Notes: generated from the letters alone by a model not told the origin. Counted from the stretch's first letter, positions 10,140 to 27,423 are shown. The stretch is DNA of 64,000 nucleotides from Bradysia coprophila (GCF_014529535.1 NW_023503373.1:3100001-3164000); one strand, 5' to 3'. Numbers and translations: made by a program.

Positions 10140-13100
10140 GTTAATAATTTATGATTGCATGAACGATTGAGAATTGTAATGTTTCGATTTTTGCTCAATG
10201 CGATATAATTACATGAATGGTCCGCGCGATTGTTTTTGATTATAAAATCATTCATATAATCCCATATTGCCAAGCTATAGATCGATTACATAAGATATGT
10301 TCGAAATTTTAGTTTGATTTTTGTTTTAAAGATTTTTTGTTTCTTGTGTTTATTACAAAAAAAAATAATCAAAACTAATTTCGCTGTTGATTTGCTCTGA
10401 CTAAGCTTTCGTGTATATACCGAAACAGAGCTGAGAATTGTGAGAACATTTTTTTTTTTTAAATAAATTTATTCATACCAACGGATAGCAGAATAATTAA
10501 ACTGTGACGGCGGCGTCTGTTGGAAAGGTTTGTTCAAAACCATTTAAGGTTATTTTTATTGCCAGTTATGCCATTTCTTTCTTTGAGAAAAACTATATCC
10601 GTTGACCATTTTGTCTGCTTTATTCAAACATAGACGAATACGAAATCTATACAATATCAAATCAGACGAACTCAAATCACAAGAGTCATTATTTATCAAG
10701 AGTTGAACATATATTAACAGCAGTGAGTAAATCTCTAACTCGTGGGAGATCAGAGGTTTTTTGTGTAATTTTAATGCAAAATCTGTTACTTCACTAGTTT
10801 TAACATAGACTTTTAAGCATAAAAATTTGAGCCTTTGGATAGGTAATAAGTGATTTTGCATAACTAATTATGAAGCTTGTCTCTATTAGGTCAAAGAATT
10901 CATTCTCCATTAAAAATTTCATTGCCCTTGAGGCTTCATCTAACACATAAAAGATCAATTTATCAATCAATACTGTTTGTAAAACGGAGGCTGAAACGAA
11001 GTGTTATAAAACGTCATGTTCATACAGTAAATCGACGCAATGTGAATAAATAAATAAAATATGAAAAGGTCCGAACCAACATTTTTTATAAATCAATCGC
11101 ACCAAAATCTTTTATTGATGGTGTCAAAAGTGAGAGTTTTATCAATTCCATTCAAAATGCCTACGAACAATTATACCCGTTGATGTTGGTTTTTCTCTTC
11201 CGATTATTTTAATATCATGATTGACCGACGCCAATTTAATCACAAAATAAACCTATGACTTGATGTCGCTCCACTATCTATCTTTCAAAAGGTCAATCTA
11301 ACCGAATCATAAACATTTTGTCAAAATTAATTGAAAAAAATCTAATTATCCAATTAGTAAGACCTACTGCTGAAACGTGTATGTATATGACCACAATGTC
11401 GTGATATATGCCTTCAAAAATGTATTCGGTAAAAGTGAATACGACCACGAAATAAATTAATCTTTTATGACGACAAGATTTGTTCAAATATAATGACTGG
11501 TAGTTTTTTGGTGCGTGAAGCACTCACCGTTCTTCTTTATTTCTCTATTATTCATAAGTTTAGCCTGTGAAATCCGTTGAATATTCAATCCATATGTGAC
11601 GTGACACGGAAGGCATTCATCGGAAACTGATGTGCAGCTCGAACATGAACAATAACACGAGCTTATTGTTTGCAATTTCAACGAGATATTATTTCAAATT
11701 CTTTACACTCTTCACTTTTTAATCACAAAGTGGATGAGAGTGGTGATCGGTGGTGATGGTGATGGCCTCTAAATTTCTAAACCGTTCGATTTCTTTGAGA
11801 TTTCTGACAAACATTTTTTTTTAGATTGACTCGACATAGTGTCGGTATGGAAACGCGTTTTATCAAAGAAAAATGTTTTTGCGAAATTCGTGACTGGTCG
11901 CAACCGGTCAAATTAATTGGCCATTTTATCGTAGAGTTTTGTATGTGAACAAGCACATTTTAACGTTATAAAGCTATTGTTGTTTTACTTTTCGTTACCC
12001 GCCTTTCTAGTGTCCGTTTTAAATTTGAAAACACTGCATGCTAATAACGTTTACCTTACCTACGTTATGCAATAGATCGATGTTAGACTGTGATATTAAA
12101 GCAACGATAGTGCCAGTTAATTCGAACATTTCATTATGCATTTTGTGCACGTTCAAATGAATCAGCATAAATAAATGGGATATATAGACGGATTAAAGTT
12201 ATAACGACTGACCTTCGATTAATTTATGAAATGGAAATGATAAATTTGACCAAAAAATGTTTCTGTCGTAGACAATTAATTTGTTAGAATCACATAATTT
12301 GTTTAAAGCGTTTCCCATCAGACTACAGATTATACTGATACACAACTGAGCATCAACGCAATTTACAAAACGTTTTTATTGATATATTGTTCATTGACAG
12401 ACTCGTTGTTAACATTTATTTTCCATTTAAGACTTTACCACTTTTTCTTTGTCACCGTGAGAAAAACGATTGACGTAGGAATTGCTGGCAGAAAACTGCC
12501 TTTATTAATACAACATTAACTGTCCTCCTTGGATATTTATTGTTTTGGTGTGGGAATTTTTGTAATAAGCTTGCGGCCAGAAAATACTAGAAAATCGTTT
12601 TTGAGTGAGACAGTGAGCCTTGAAGAATGTGGTCTTATAATATAGTAAAATGAAGATCAAAACTAAAGAAGTAATAGATTCTGTTTCAATCTCTTACTTT
12701 ACAATGCATAAAATCATAAGACATTCACATATAAAAGCTTAATAAAAGCAAAAATCATTATTTAAACACATCAATTCTATTATCGACCATGTATTAAAAC
12801 GACAAATGTTCAAATCATTGCATTTTGTATGCAAATTCTGTGCATAAAAAGCGTGCAAATTATTTATGAGATTTTTCTCCCATTGTTCCATTGTCAATTT
12901 AGATTTTGATTATGTAAATTAATCTTAAATTTCTTTTTACCATTTTAATACATTTCATTATAAAATGTTCGTTCGCAGTTCAATTGAATGGTCATTTAGC
13001 AGAAAAAAAACCTACCAAAAACGAAATACAAGCATCCGTTTACAACGAGTGTATTTATATACACATTTTGCCTATAAACAATAAAGTTCACGAACAATAT

Positions 13101-15935
13101 GATAGGCTGCTTTTTTGCCGAACTTTTACTTAAAACGAATTATGCAACAATGAAATGTAATTAATAAATTAGCACATGAAGTGACTGTCTATATAGATAA
13201 TTAAATAGTCGTCATATTATGTGATAAATAACGATAGTTTAAATGACACCGGTAATTTATTAGCAGTTATTCGTCGCAACCTTTATAGGTGAGCAACAAG
13301 TGATAATTTTGACTTGATTGACTTGACCTCCCAGTGCGCTCGTACACTGTTTCTGTGGGTACTTTAAAGATAACGAGCCAAGGAATGGCTTGTTTTACTG
13401 TTACCACTATTTGCCACTTTTGAACGATTTAAATGAATTAATAATTACTTGACAAAACAGCAAGAATATGACCAGACCAACAGTTATTCCAAAGAAACGA
13501 AAGACTTTACAATTTCATTTCTTTTGAGCTGACTCTTTCGACTGATTGCTACAAAATCTGTTACTTCAATACTCATTTCGACAGACACAGATTTAAAAAA
13601 TTGCGGCTATTCATCTGTTATCGATAACGACGACATAAATAATTAAAGCTCTGTGTAATATGGTACTTTATATAGTAAAATGCATGTTAAAGAAATGGAA
13701 GTAAAAGATTTGAAATCAACAGATTAAAAAAACTTTGATCTGATCGATGTAGGTAATAGACACGATCGTTGGTCATATGCTTGCCGTCTGTGACAGGTTA
13801 ACTATTTACAGTTGCTAATCCTAACTAATCGTATGGTATGCAAAATTATGCAGGAAAATCACAGTCCTCTATTTTTACATTTACAACAACAAAAAATTAA
13901 GCCGAAAAGTGAGATTGCATTTGACATTTTTTTTCGAGCCACCAGACCATAAAAACGAACGAAATGCGTAGAAATAAATTTGAAAAGTGTCTAATTCATC
14001 TCAAAATCATGTTTTTTATGCACTGAAGCGCTTAGTTGTTCACTAAACGATTACATTGTTTTTTTGTTTTCGAAAATCTCTTGGCATATAATTGCAATTT
14101 GATAAGTCCTTGAACTTATAAGCCAATACAAAGCAATTTTACATGAAATTTCATTCAAATTTAAAATTTGATAAGAACGGTGCTTACTTCAAATGAAATA
14201 ATTTCTGTGTCCTCTAGTTGGTTACCAGTTTCGAGACGTTTGCTGTGTTTTCCTAATTCCGTCTTTGCCGTCTAAGTTTCGCAAAACTTTAAGCTTCAAC
14301 GAAGCTTGCAAAATCGAAAATCTTTGTATATTTGTATCAGCACAAAAGATGTTTGCAATTGCGACAGATTTGTGAAAACTTTTTCCCTCCTAACAAATGA
14401 AAAACTTGATCGCTATAAAAGCCAAACTATACCACCTTAAATTAATCATCGAACATTTTAATGCACTTTCCGTGCACATGTACACACATATCACCTACGG
14501 TCAATCTAATAAATAAGCGACGCAACTTGTGTGTGTTAACGACACGTAATCAAAAAACCAGAAATGCTATAAAAGTGATGCGGATACCGATGATGGTTAT
14601 TAGGTCTGTGGTCATTTACCTTTTAAGTCAAATGTAAACCGTTTAATATTATAAAATCACACATCTGAGTCAGTCAAACGAAAGAAAATAAAGCCCGTGG
14701 CAACGAAGAAAGTGAATTTTTTTTATTGTTTCAACTACTGTGCAGTGACAGAACTGTAATAACAAGTTTTCATTTTTTTTTTTTAAATATCAATATCTAT
14801 TTACCATTGCCACCCACACCATTTATGACATGGTCACAGAAAGGAAATTATTGATTGTAGGTTTTTTTTGTCATTGTGAGGGTCACAATGCGGAAAAGGT
14901 AAAATGCGATCGAAATTATGGTTATTTTTGTAGTGATAAAATGCGATTTAAAAATGTATTAGAATGTTAGTGGACAGTAAAATATAAATTATAGAAATGC
15001 GGTAATAGGAAAGTAATAATTTCTTTCAATGTATGATTAATCAACAGTTTCAGAAGAAGAAAAAAGAAAGTGTTACAGTGATCTGTTTCCGGTGATGATA
15101 CATTCCGCGAGCTGACTTTATTGCATGGTACGGCAAAACTGCTTTTGTTTTACCTTCGAGATTATTAAAATTTTCACAGCGACAACTCTAACGAGTGTGA
15201 CTCTTGTACACTTTCTACGATAAAATTAGCGAAGACGAAACGTTTGATGCTATGACCTTGGAAGTCATAATTATCAACTTGATTATGAAATTTCTTCAAT
15301 AATTTTACAATTGTTATTTGTTACATTTGTTATTGTGCTTCAGTAACAGAACAGAAATTCTTTTTAAAGATATGTACAGATTTTACCTGATTTAAATGTC
15401 TAAATATTCAAATTTTACACTTTTAACTACTCTAATGGTCGATAAATTATAAAAGATTTTTTCGATTAATAATTGACCGAATTTAACCTATATTAGAGAC
15501 GGCATTTGTGTAATGCATCTCCTAGTGTTGGATACAAAATCTATTACTTCAAAAAAATTATCATACAATTCGCTTATATAATAGAACTCGAGTCTGAACT
15601 CATCGCTTTTCTAACACGGTGATGTACTTGAATGGAGTGAACTCATCGCTTTTACAACATGGTGTACTTGAATGAAGTTCAATTGATTCGTAGCCTGGGT
15701 GACTTGGAATCTATCGATGATACTGACAAATTTAAGATTTCAGCTCCGAGCTGATTAAAATGTCCATTAATCTGAAATTCACTTTCACATGCGTAATTAA
15801 AGTCCATTCAAACACAACGTGATACATTCTGCATCTATTTCTTAAATTAAATTTTGAAGATGGAGCGTGTGAAACCTCATGTCTAATTAGCTCAATTTGT
15901 TTCAAATTGAAAAAAAAATCAATAAACAAACTTAC
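10140..15935. other. Long AT-rich non-coding region
   Basis: No coding region could be supported across about 5.8 kb on either strand. The notable content is a dispersed 15-bp motif, GAAGTAACAGATTTT or its complement, at 10778-10792, 12668-12682, 13553-13567, 13698-13712 and 15536-15550. There is also a short direct duplication around GAACTCATCGCTTTT at 15596-15680. It may hold regulatory sequence or long introns of a gene extending through it. Confidence 0.4.
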
Positions 15936-15998
15936 TTTGGCGCCACAAATCAATCCAAACAATAACATCAAAGCGGTAAGTAGTCGTAACAAGTGCAT
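15936..15998 (-). CDS. Signal-peptide exon of a small secreted protein (partial)
   Basis: This exon starts at ATG 15998 and encodes 21 residues, MHLLRLLTALMLLFGLICGAK. It is a textbook signal peptide and ends exactly at a GTAAGT donor in phase 0. An acceptor-like TTTTGATTACAG lies just upstream, so an untranslated exon probably precedes it. The next exon is unresolved. One option, opening at the ATTTCAG near 15773, stays open for 30 codons and would give a 51-residue product, but its acceptor is weak. No family is recognisable from the signal sequence alone. Confidence 0.4.
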
Positions 15999-15999
15999 C

Positions 16000-17201
16000 T
16001 TTGAAGTGTTGGACAGCAAGACCTGTAATCAAAATAATAAACAATCAATTATAAACGTTAACACAATTGAACACTTAAGGTCATGGGTATCATTTACATT
16101 AAATACATATAAGGTCCACATGCATCTTACACAATATTATTGTACTTAGTCTTTAAATTCGATGGAAATTTTACCTTTATGAAATAACTTCCAATGCTAT
16201 AGAGAGTAACATAAAATACGGTTTAGATTTCCTTACAAATTTTCTATCACCGCCCGCCACAAGAGAGTGTATATAAAAGGCAAACGATAAATTATAATAG
16301 TCGTGAACGGTTTGGTTATTGTTTGTTTATGCATGAAGATGTGGAGCAATGTTGTGAAGCTCTTTGATGAATGATGATGGTAAAATACAAAATTGTATAC
16401 ATGGGAATTGATTCGTTCGATTGGCACGTGCCATACGTTTGGCAAATTGATATAACAATGTAAATAATATAATCAATGGAATATTAATAGTCACGTAAAG
16501 TTTGTTAAAAAAAAGTGTTTTAACAAAACGGAATTGACTTACTGTTTGTCATATTGGGTAATTAGAATGTGACCCCAATTAATATAAAAGAAACTGCCTA
16601 AAAAAGAGCGAATAAAAGAAGCAAATAGCTGATTGGTACAACATTTTGAGTAACAAGTTCAACATGGAACTTATTACAGTACACAGTAAGCATATTGAAT
16701 TTAAAAAAAAAAAATCAATTCATGTCACGCCGCCGTATTTAAGAGTAGAAAAATTGATTGTAATTTGATCCTGCTGATTTGTACAACTATTAAATTGGCT
16801 AATTTTTAGAAGGCAAAAATTATTTTCTCTATCATCCTATTATGATGCAAACAGTCTTGCATTATGTGGATGGCGATGTAGATGAGCGAGTCGAATTTGG
16901 TTTTCCTTGTACCACATTTTCTGAAGACAAGGACAAAGGAAAGAATAATTTAAATATTTAAATCGTAAATAGTGCGCCGAATAATAAAAGAAAAAGTTTT
17001 GCAGAAATGTTTTAGTTTAACTTTCCATTTTGCTTTTAAAATTTCCTTGTGATGCCTTCACCGCATCATATCAAAATTAGCACCACAATAAACAACTTAC
17101 ACTACCAAATATAATATGTTATTTATACACAAGTTGACCATCATCAACCAAAAGATGTAGATAAAAACCGGACATTTCAATAAATTATCATTTTCACACG
17201 A
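16000..17201. other. Non-coding interval
   Basis: AT-rich sequence with a TATATAAAAGG on the + strand near 16269 that is not followed by a supportable exon. I see no gene or repeat that I can stand behind. Confidence 0.35.
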
Positions 17202-17572
17202 ATGCTAAAAATCTCATTATTATTTTTCGTTAACACATTCGGAATTGGAGGTAATTATTGCTATTACATCCACAAAACACTATAATGCAATTAATGAATA
17301 AATTGCCAGCAAAATGTGATGATAGATGGTTCCAATGAATCAAATGAAAAAAATTGAGTGTTTTATTTTAAGGCATTTTAAGGTGGCAGGTAGGTTGAAC
17401 TTTCTAATAATTCATTAAAAGTTAAATTAATTATGTTGCAATAATTGATTCAATTTTAGGCAATAGAAGGGAAAAAACGGTTTCGTTTACGAGCAAAAAC
17501 AATATTCTTGACTCAGTTTTTAAACGTACAGATTACGAATTACGGAATCGATGTAACATATTGGGACATTGA
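17202..17572 (+). CDS. Candidate small secreted peptide (2 exons, 53 aa)
   Basis: Exon 17202-17250 begins with ATG and encodes a compact signal peptide (MLKISLLFFVNTFGIG) that ends one base into a codon at the donor GTAATT. After a 209-nt intron with a good acceptor (CAATTTTAG), exon 17460-17572 continues in the matching phase for 37 codons to TGA. The mature part is basic, with one cysteine and a dibasic FKR followed by a short tail ending RCNILGH, which could be a processing site. The family is not recognised. Evidence is limited to signal peptide, splice sites and phase, so a chance arrangement is possible. No strong TATA box was found upstream. Confidence 0.35.
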
Positions 17573-20500
17573 ACTTTTTGCTATTTGAAATATTTCGAAT
17601 TTCGATTCATCATCATTAATGCAGAAGACGAATCCGAAAAAATGAAAGTTTTGTGTGTCGAATTAATTGATTCGAAAAAAGCAAACACTTGCCGTTGGTT
17701 CCCATTAAGAAACATATACAAATCAAAAACAAGATATGCAAATCCATGTGAAAATAGTACGCTTTTTTCGGCCGGATTATGTAACTGAGACTGAACGATC
17801 TCAGTTTTATCATGACCAATAAAAAAAGGTTCGTTTGACTGCACAACACATCAATTATGCATTTGATCATCATTCAATTAACCTTTTAATATCATAAATA
17901 TTGCAAGCCATCCTGCATCGAATGAAGAACTTGCGAAAAACCTTGATATCGATTTCTTTTCCGTGATTACTCTTAAAGATGTTGTCAGAAAAAAAGGAGA
18001 ACTGGTTCATATTTACAGTACCTCAATAAACCGGTGTTATTAAACCATTACATGGAATAACAGATAATGTTGCGCTCTGGTATAACGCAATATATGCACT
18101 TTTTCTTTCATTTTGGACATGTGAGTAATGTTATATATTACGATATGTTATAGTCTGGGTAGTACAACATGCCATGCTCTTTTTTAATTTAATTATGAAG
18201 GAGAGACAATTGTAGGTCATTAAAGGAATCCACAAATTATATTGGAAAGCTGTTTTAAAATAACTCGGATGTCTCTAAGTTGACTTATAAGTTCGAAATT
18301 ATACGTCCCTTTCATAAAGGTAATGTATGAAGAGTAGCTCATATCTTCTTGTTTATAATTCGTCTTATAATCTATAATGAATGTGTATAACAATCCTTTT
18401 CTTAAAATGTTATGCTTGGGGAAAAAAGATTTAATTTTAGCATAACATCACCGGACTATGCGTCATCATATGATTAGGTGTTACACATTTCATTTCTTTT
18501 TTAGAAAATTGATCGATACGTTTTTAGCTCGTTGATGTAATGCATATAAGTGTAATGTGTCACATGTACGGATATACATATAATTCGCACCTATTGATTA
18601 TGGTATTACCATTTATCGATTTTTTTCAATATTTTTTTTTACAAAAAAACATTAACATAAAATCATCCAATGCGATAATTTCCTGCTTTCGTTTTCGATT
18701 TAATTTTGTAATAATTAAATTGATCAAAAAACGGTAAATTGACTTCATTTGAATTATAATTGAAATTATTAAAAATTAGACTAAAGTGTTCGTGAGCTTT
18801 TTCGAGCTTTTCTTACTTACCGTATTTCGTTGTGGAAGCATAGAACGATGTTTGGTTACTAACTTAAATTATTGGTTTCAATAAAAAGTTCATGTTTCTT
18901 GCACTCGCACTTTTTTATTAGTTTGATGAGATTGTTTCTCTAAATCCATTCAACTGTTCATTGTAAATTATTCTCGTCGATCCTTCTTTCGGTCAATCTA
19001 CAATTATTTAAGACAAAGCAGAATTATTTCACTGAAAAGAGCTTACAGAATGGATAAATTTGACCCTGATTTTGATCTTCTCATAATTGGAGGCGATGTT
19101 GAAATTAAATTTATTGATTTCTATTTAACATTACGAAGATCAAAACTTGAATAAATTATTCAATACGATTGGTTCAGTAATTATATCTTAGCGAATATTT
19201 GCTCATGAAAATCGTGATTCTAAACTAAGTGCCAGTAGCTCACAGAGTTTAATCAGAGGAAACTGTGGAACGCAACAAATGAATATGACGCACATTATTG
19301 CGATGTAACTCATTAAATCTTTTACTTCTTCTGTCTGTCAGTCTGCGCATGATACAAGTTCTTTTACTTCACTTTTCAAGCAAACGGTTGCAAATTAAAG
19401 ACTAAACTAACCGTAGGGCATTGCTTTTTTGTGGTTTACGTCGATTGTCGATTGCAGATGTTTAACCGTTTCTTACCGGGTGTCGGGGACTTCTTATTTT
19501 TCTTGGACTGTATTTTAAAAGATATGATTCCAAATGGGTTAAATCAAAAAAAGGAGAGCTAGCCGAACACCATCACTTTGTCTAAAATCTGTACAATGAA
19601 AGGAAGTGTAGATCGGTCTGGAACTGTCAACTTGTTTTTTCATCTGGAAACATTCCCTGAGAACTCGACCTACGTATCCTAAAAATTCTTCATCAAATTG
19701 AATGTTGGAATCTGTTTCATTAACTGGAAGCTCCTCGAAATCAATTATTCGGGGCTGTATATAATTCCAAAGATTCTTTGCAGAAAAAGAAAACTTTCCG
19801 GAAAAACTTGAGATATTTATAATGGACACATAATATCATAAAATTAAATCTTTCTTTCTTGAATTTCTCAGCGCAGAAACGGTTGTCATTGTTTTCCGAA
19901 CATTATCAAATTATACAAAAAATATGATCTGATCAATTTAAATTTGAATAAATTGCTCATAACGGTTGCTTATTGTGTAACGACGAAAACTTGTTTTTCT
20001 TTTCTTAAATTTTACAACAAAAAATAAAACTTTCTTCACAACAATCTGAATTAATAAATTAACAATTTGGCTCTCTGACCAACAGCACACACACCAGTTT
20101 CCACTTTCAGTTTCAGTTCAAATTTATACTTCTTATTGGATTTAATTTAAAAATAACCTTTTGCAATGATTGCAGTCTTTAATCTATATATTACGTTCTT
20201 GTTGTATTGTTGGTCACTAACAAACTTGCTAATAAATTTACTGTGTAGCCGAACACAGAAAATAGTTTAAAATTAAAAAAAAAAGTTACAGCCGTCCGTG
20301 TAAAACATAAACGTTTACGCGATCCGCGTCAACGCTACAACGTAGATGAAGGTAAACTGAAATGCAATCCAAAAATTGTCCAAAAGACAGGCAGCATGAA
20401 TGGTTAACTTTTGAATTACCTGTTCTCTGTGTTCAAATAAAAAACTCTCTAGTGATTAACCGAAAATAAACAACAGCAACAACAACAACAACAATAAAAA

Positions 20501-21032
20501 ACTGTAGCAACTAAACTCCTTTCCCTCTCACTTCTCAGTTATAATCATTTAACGATATACACAGCGTATACCACCAATGCAATATACGACCAAAAAACCA
20601 GCCAAGTAAATTTATATTTCATTTTTGAGACTTCAGTTCATCAGAGTGAATTAAAAATCTTTCGTTTGCAACGCCTGTTTCTTCCGTTGGTATAATGTCC
20701 CCACTTCTTCATTTATGATAACAAAGCTGGGGAAGACATCACAGTCCGGTGCTGGTGAAGAGAAACCTCAACAGTGTATCAGTCGGTATCATCTTGTCGT
20801 CGCTGATGTAGATACATCAAATATTGAGACGGAATTTACCTTAATTTGTATAGAATTTGAGGAGCTACCTTTTTAGATGCAAAAACGTTCAGCTAAATTA
20901 TGATTTTTATTTATTTCAAACTATTCTTCCACACCTGTCGTTAGTATGAGCGAAAGTTTTAATAAAATGTTTGTTGCTTAATTCGCGGTTGAGTATTTGT
21001 CTGTTGCCAATTTTGTAATGTTGATGAAGAAG
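17573..21032. other. Mostly non-coding interval
   Basis: AT-rich sequence. It holds one copy of the dispersed GAAGTAA motif (complement at 19314-19328), a short CAA-rich run near 20470-20495 and a 96-codon minus-strand open frame at 19539-19829 listed separately. Nothing else could be supported. Confidence 0.35.
19539..19829 (-). CDS. Unrecognised open frame or exon fragment
   Basis: This minus-strand frame has no ATG at its start. It encodes a mixed, protein-like composition (for example RIIDFEELPVNETDSN) and ends in TAA. It could be an internal exon, a decayed gene or transposon remnant, or chance. I recognise no domain and no clear splice sites. Confidence 0.2.
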   Translation of the reverse strand: MSIINISSFSGKFSFSAKNLWNYIQPRIIDFEELPVNETDSNIQFDEEFLGYVGRVLRECFQMKKQVDSSRPIYTSFHCTDFRQSDGVRLALLFLI

Positions 21033-23020
21033 TCATCCTACGTATTTTAACCTACATCCCACATGAATGTATTTTTCTTCGAACTTCCAACATCCCTTTA
21101 AATGTGCTGGTATGCCGTTGATGTCTTCGTCAAGTGTATGTTTGGATAGTGCTCTAGCCTTATGCATTGGTATCCTTCTGAACAACCAACAGCCTTTTAA
21201 ATTATCAGACATATCTTCATCATTGTCACGAACCTTTCTGGACAGTACTTTAACCTTAAAAATGAACAATAATTATTTTGACGGAGCATTCGGCAAGTCG
21301 TGTGAAAACAAACTCTATATTCCACTGGCTGACAGCTCCATCCTTGCGGCCATGTTTTTATAGCTTCATTAGCCGTGTAATTACAGGTTACGTTTCCCAT
21401 ATAACTAGTGAATGGGAGAGTAGAAGCGATTTGTAACAAATATTTAAAGGGAATTTACCTTGGATGGGAGTCCGTTCGTTGTTCTCCATGGTTTTTCTAA
21501 AAAAAAAATCGATAGGTAATCCAAGGTACATGCGACAACGGGATAATAGTATACCGTAGTACGACAGTCGTACTGCTCCAGATTTGTAAGTTTGAACTGA
21601 GAATTTCGTTTTTGACCAATTTGTTGAGTTTCTTCTTCTTCAATATAATCATGGGCGTATTCACGACTAAAATCGTGAACATCGTCAAATAGCTCGTCGG
21701 TATTTTTGAGCAGTTCCCTGTTTAGAATCGAAAAGGTTGTAATCACTGAAATATGTTTTTTTTAATTGGTTGGACTGGTTGCTATCCCACCTCCATATGT
21801 TTGTTGTTTTGCATATTTTATTTTTGGAACCTTCGTCGCATAATTCAAACGGGCGTTTGATCTTTTCATAATCATCTTGATACTCAGCTACATATTGCGA
21901 TTCGTTGTACACTACAGTTAACAGCATAATAACCAAAATAGTCACCTTAGGTAAATGAAAAGGTAGAGATTAGTTAATTTTTACCGAATTTTTGGTAGAC
22001 CGGTTTCCTTTACACCCTAGAATATCGACCACCCTAACAAATATCTCGTTCGATATCTTTTTTAATTCGTTGAAAAACACAAGGAGTGCAAAATCAAAAT
22101 TAATTTATCTACAGAAGCCAGCAAAACCTGATGATCCGTTAACCGTAGCTAGTGCAGGACACTGAGAGTTTAGAAAAGTTTTGAAGGAATAGTACGCCGA
22201 CAAGCTGTTATAAATATCTCGTTGTTATGTTACAGAGTAAGAAATGTGAAATTCGAGATGTTTATTCGATTTGTGAGTTGTTGTGCTTTGTAATTGATTC
22301 CACAAGAATTTCGTTCAACAAATGAAAATCTAGATTTTTTCCTGAATCTTTGGCACCCGCTCGACTTAAATGGAAAATCTAGATTTTCATTTGCTGTACA
22401 ATTTTGGAATCATTTACAAACCACAACAACTCCCAAATCAGAACGCACGTCGAATATTTCACTTCTCTCTCCCTGTAGAACCCATAAGAATTGATGAATT
22501 GAAAAGTTGTCACATATTTCATTTTTCTGAACTTCCAGATTTCGACCGCGCACATTTTATTTAATAAATAGGCCTTTTCAACAATTACTAGGAAAGTAAG
22601 ATGTACATTCTATGGACTGCGTCTTATCAAAAATTTACTGATGCCAGTATATTGTATGGCAGTGCCTATATTCGCGAAAATATTTTCATAAATTTTCTCA
22701 AAATTTCGTCATTTCCTCAAATTTCCACAAAAAACTATTTGCGAAAATTCACGAAAATTTGAGAAAATTCGTGAAAATACAACGAATACACATTGATACA
22801 CACACTTAAAATTCTAATAGTTGTCATTTTTCAGACAAAATTCAAGAGCTAAAATTTGTAGTGTCAACGTTTTCAGTATTCTATAGTTACAATCACTAAG
22901 CTATCAAAATCTTTTACGAATTTTCACTCCCGTGTAAGTGTACGTCCTCAGTCTTCACTAAGAGATCAAATAGATTAGAATTAAGAGATAGAAAATTATT
23001 TGACTCACCAAAGGACTCAT
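21033..23020 (-). CDS. Trunk/PTTH-like secreted cystine-knot factor (6 exons)
   Basis: Exons 23009-23020, 21791-21945, 21555-21717, 21459-21496, 21314-21404 and 21033-21254 join in consistent phases to a 226-aa protein. Four introns are 54-73 nt and the first is 1063 nt. The 12-nt first exon (MSPL) completes a signal peptide continuing VTILVIMLLTVV. The mature part is cysteine-containing and ends with a VKVLSRK segment, a PAHLKGCWKFEEK stretch and HVGC. That resembles the C-terminal half of Torso ligands (trunk, PTTH), where a VKVL segment, a Trp-Phe-Glu motif and a final VxC close the knot. Two oddities stand out. The VLSRK...LKGCW segment occurs twice in tandem in the last exon, and the final CxC reads CxL. 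Donor GTTTGT of exon 5 is non-consensus. Family assignment is by pattern memory; orthology is not established. Confidence 0.55.
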
Positions 23021-23055
23021 AATTACAACTAATGGCTGAAAGTACATTTTCTAAT

Positions 23056-23064
23056 CCTTTTATA
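23056..23064 (-). promoter_or_regulatory. TATA box of the trunk/PTTH-like gene
   Basis: TATAAAAGG on the minus strand lies about 35 nt upstream of the proposed ATG at 23020. That is consistent with a transcription start only a few bases before the start codon. Its location supports the otherwise tiny 12-nt first coding exon. Confidence 0.55.
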
Positions 23065-24075
23065 CAGTTTCGGTGATTGGGAAATCGCTATATACATTCA
23101 GAACAAAATGATTGTTATAATATGGCTGATACACTGATACATAATATTCTATTGTCTAATGGGTGAATGGAAGAGTTTCAATGTAGGATGCCTTTTAATG
23201 GATCCCATTCAAGCGAAGTGTAAATCCATACACTCATGGACCAATTATACATTACCTTGTCGGTAGCGGATGAATGTTAAATTATTTCATATTAAATGTT
23301 ATATGGTCCGTTTATTCAAACTATCATTTCAGAAATCCAAGGGTAATTCGAAGGGCTGTACCAGCAGCTGATGATTATCTGAAATTTTTATTTCCACTTC
23401 AATTTTCCTAATTGTTAAACGAAAGATTAGTGAAACAAATTTGAAGAATCCTTTCCCTTTTCCATGTAAATGCCATTGATGGTATGCTGGTACAGAAATA
23501 AAATACTTGGTGAATACTTGGCTAAGTATAACTTACATTGATATGAAGAAGAGTTAAGTTGAGAATCCTTTTATCTAGTCACCCAATTTTTGTATTCTAT
23601 AATATTGTTCTAATAATGCTCTACCTGTCCAGTATCCGTATATACATTTAATACGAGGTAGCATCACTTCATTGTTCATATTTTTAGCATTAACGTCATT
23701 ATTAGGTTCATGGTGACTTCAACAAAGTAAAATTCTTATTAAAAACAAGTAGAATTTTCCTTCGCGCTCCATACGTTATATTTAGTAATTGCCCTTGATA
23801 AAATCTTTCCCTTTCGAATGTCACACGGGTGTTAGAAGGACGAATATGTTAAGACACAGTTAAAGTTGCCGTTATCGCAGACAGTCCTCATTCAACAATT
23901 ATTTTATTGAAAAGTAAAAAGACGTGACGAGTGAACCGTGCATACCTAGTGTAGACGAAACGACCAAATGCATAAATTGTTTTATTTTATTTAAAATGAA
24001 ATTTATCCCAAATTTTCGATTTCAAAAACGTGAATTGGAAAATATTTGACATTTCTTTGAACAGACTTGAACAGC
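23065..24075. other. Non-coding interval before TTLL1
   Basis: Sequence between the trunk/PTTH-like promoter and the TTLL1 stop codon. No gene or clear repeat is visible. Confidence 0.4.

Positions 24076-27423
<3,348 letters not shown>

Noticed and set aside
22317-22393. Palindrome around AAAATCTAGATTTT as a possible element
   Set aside because: Short, AT-rich, no flanking duplication; too little to call more than a local inverted repeat.
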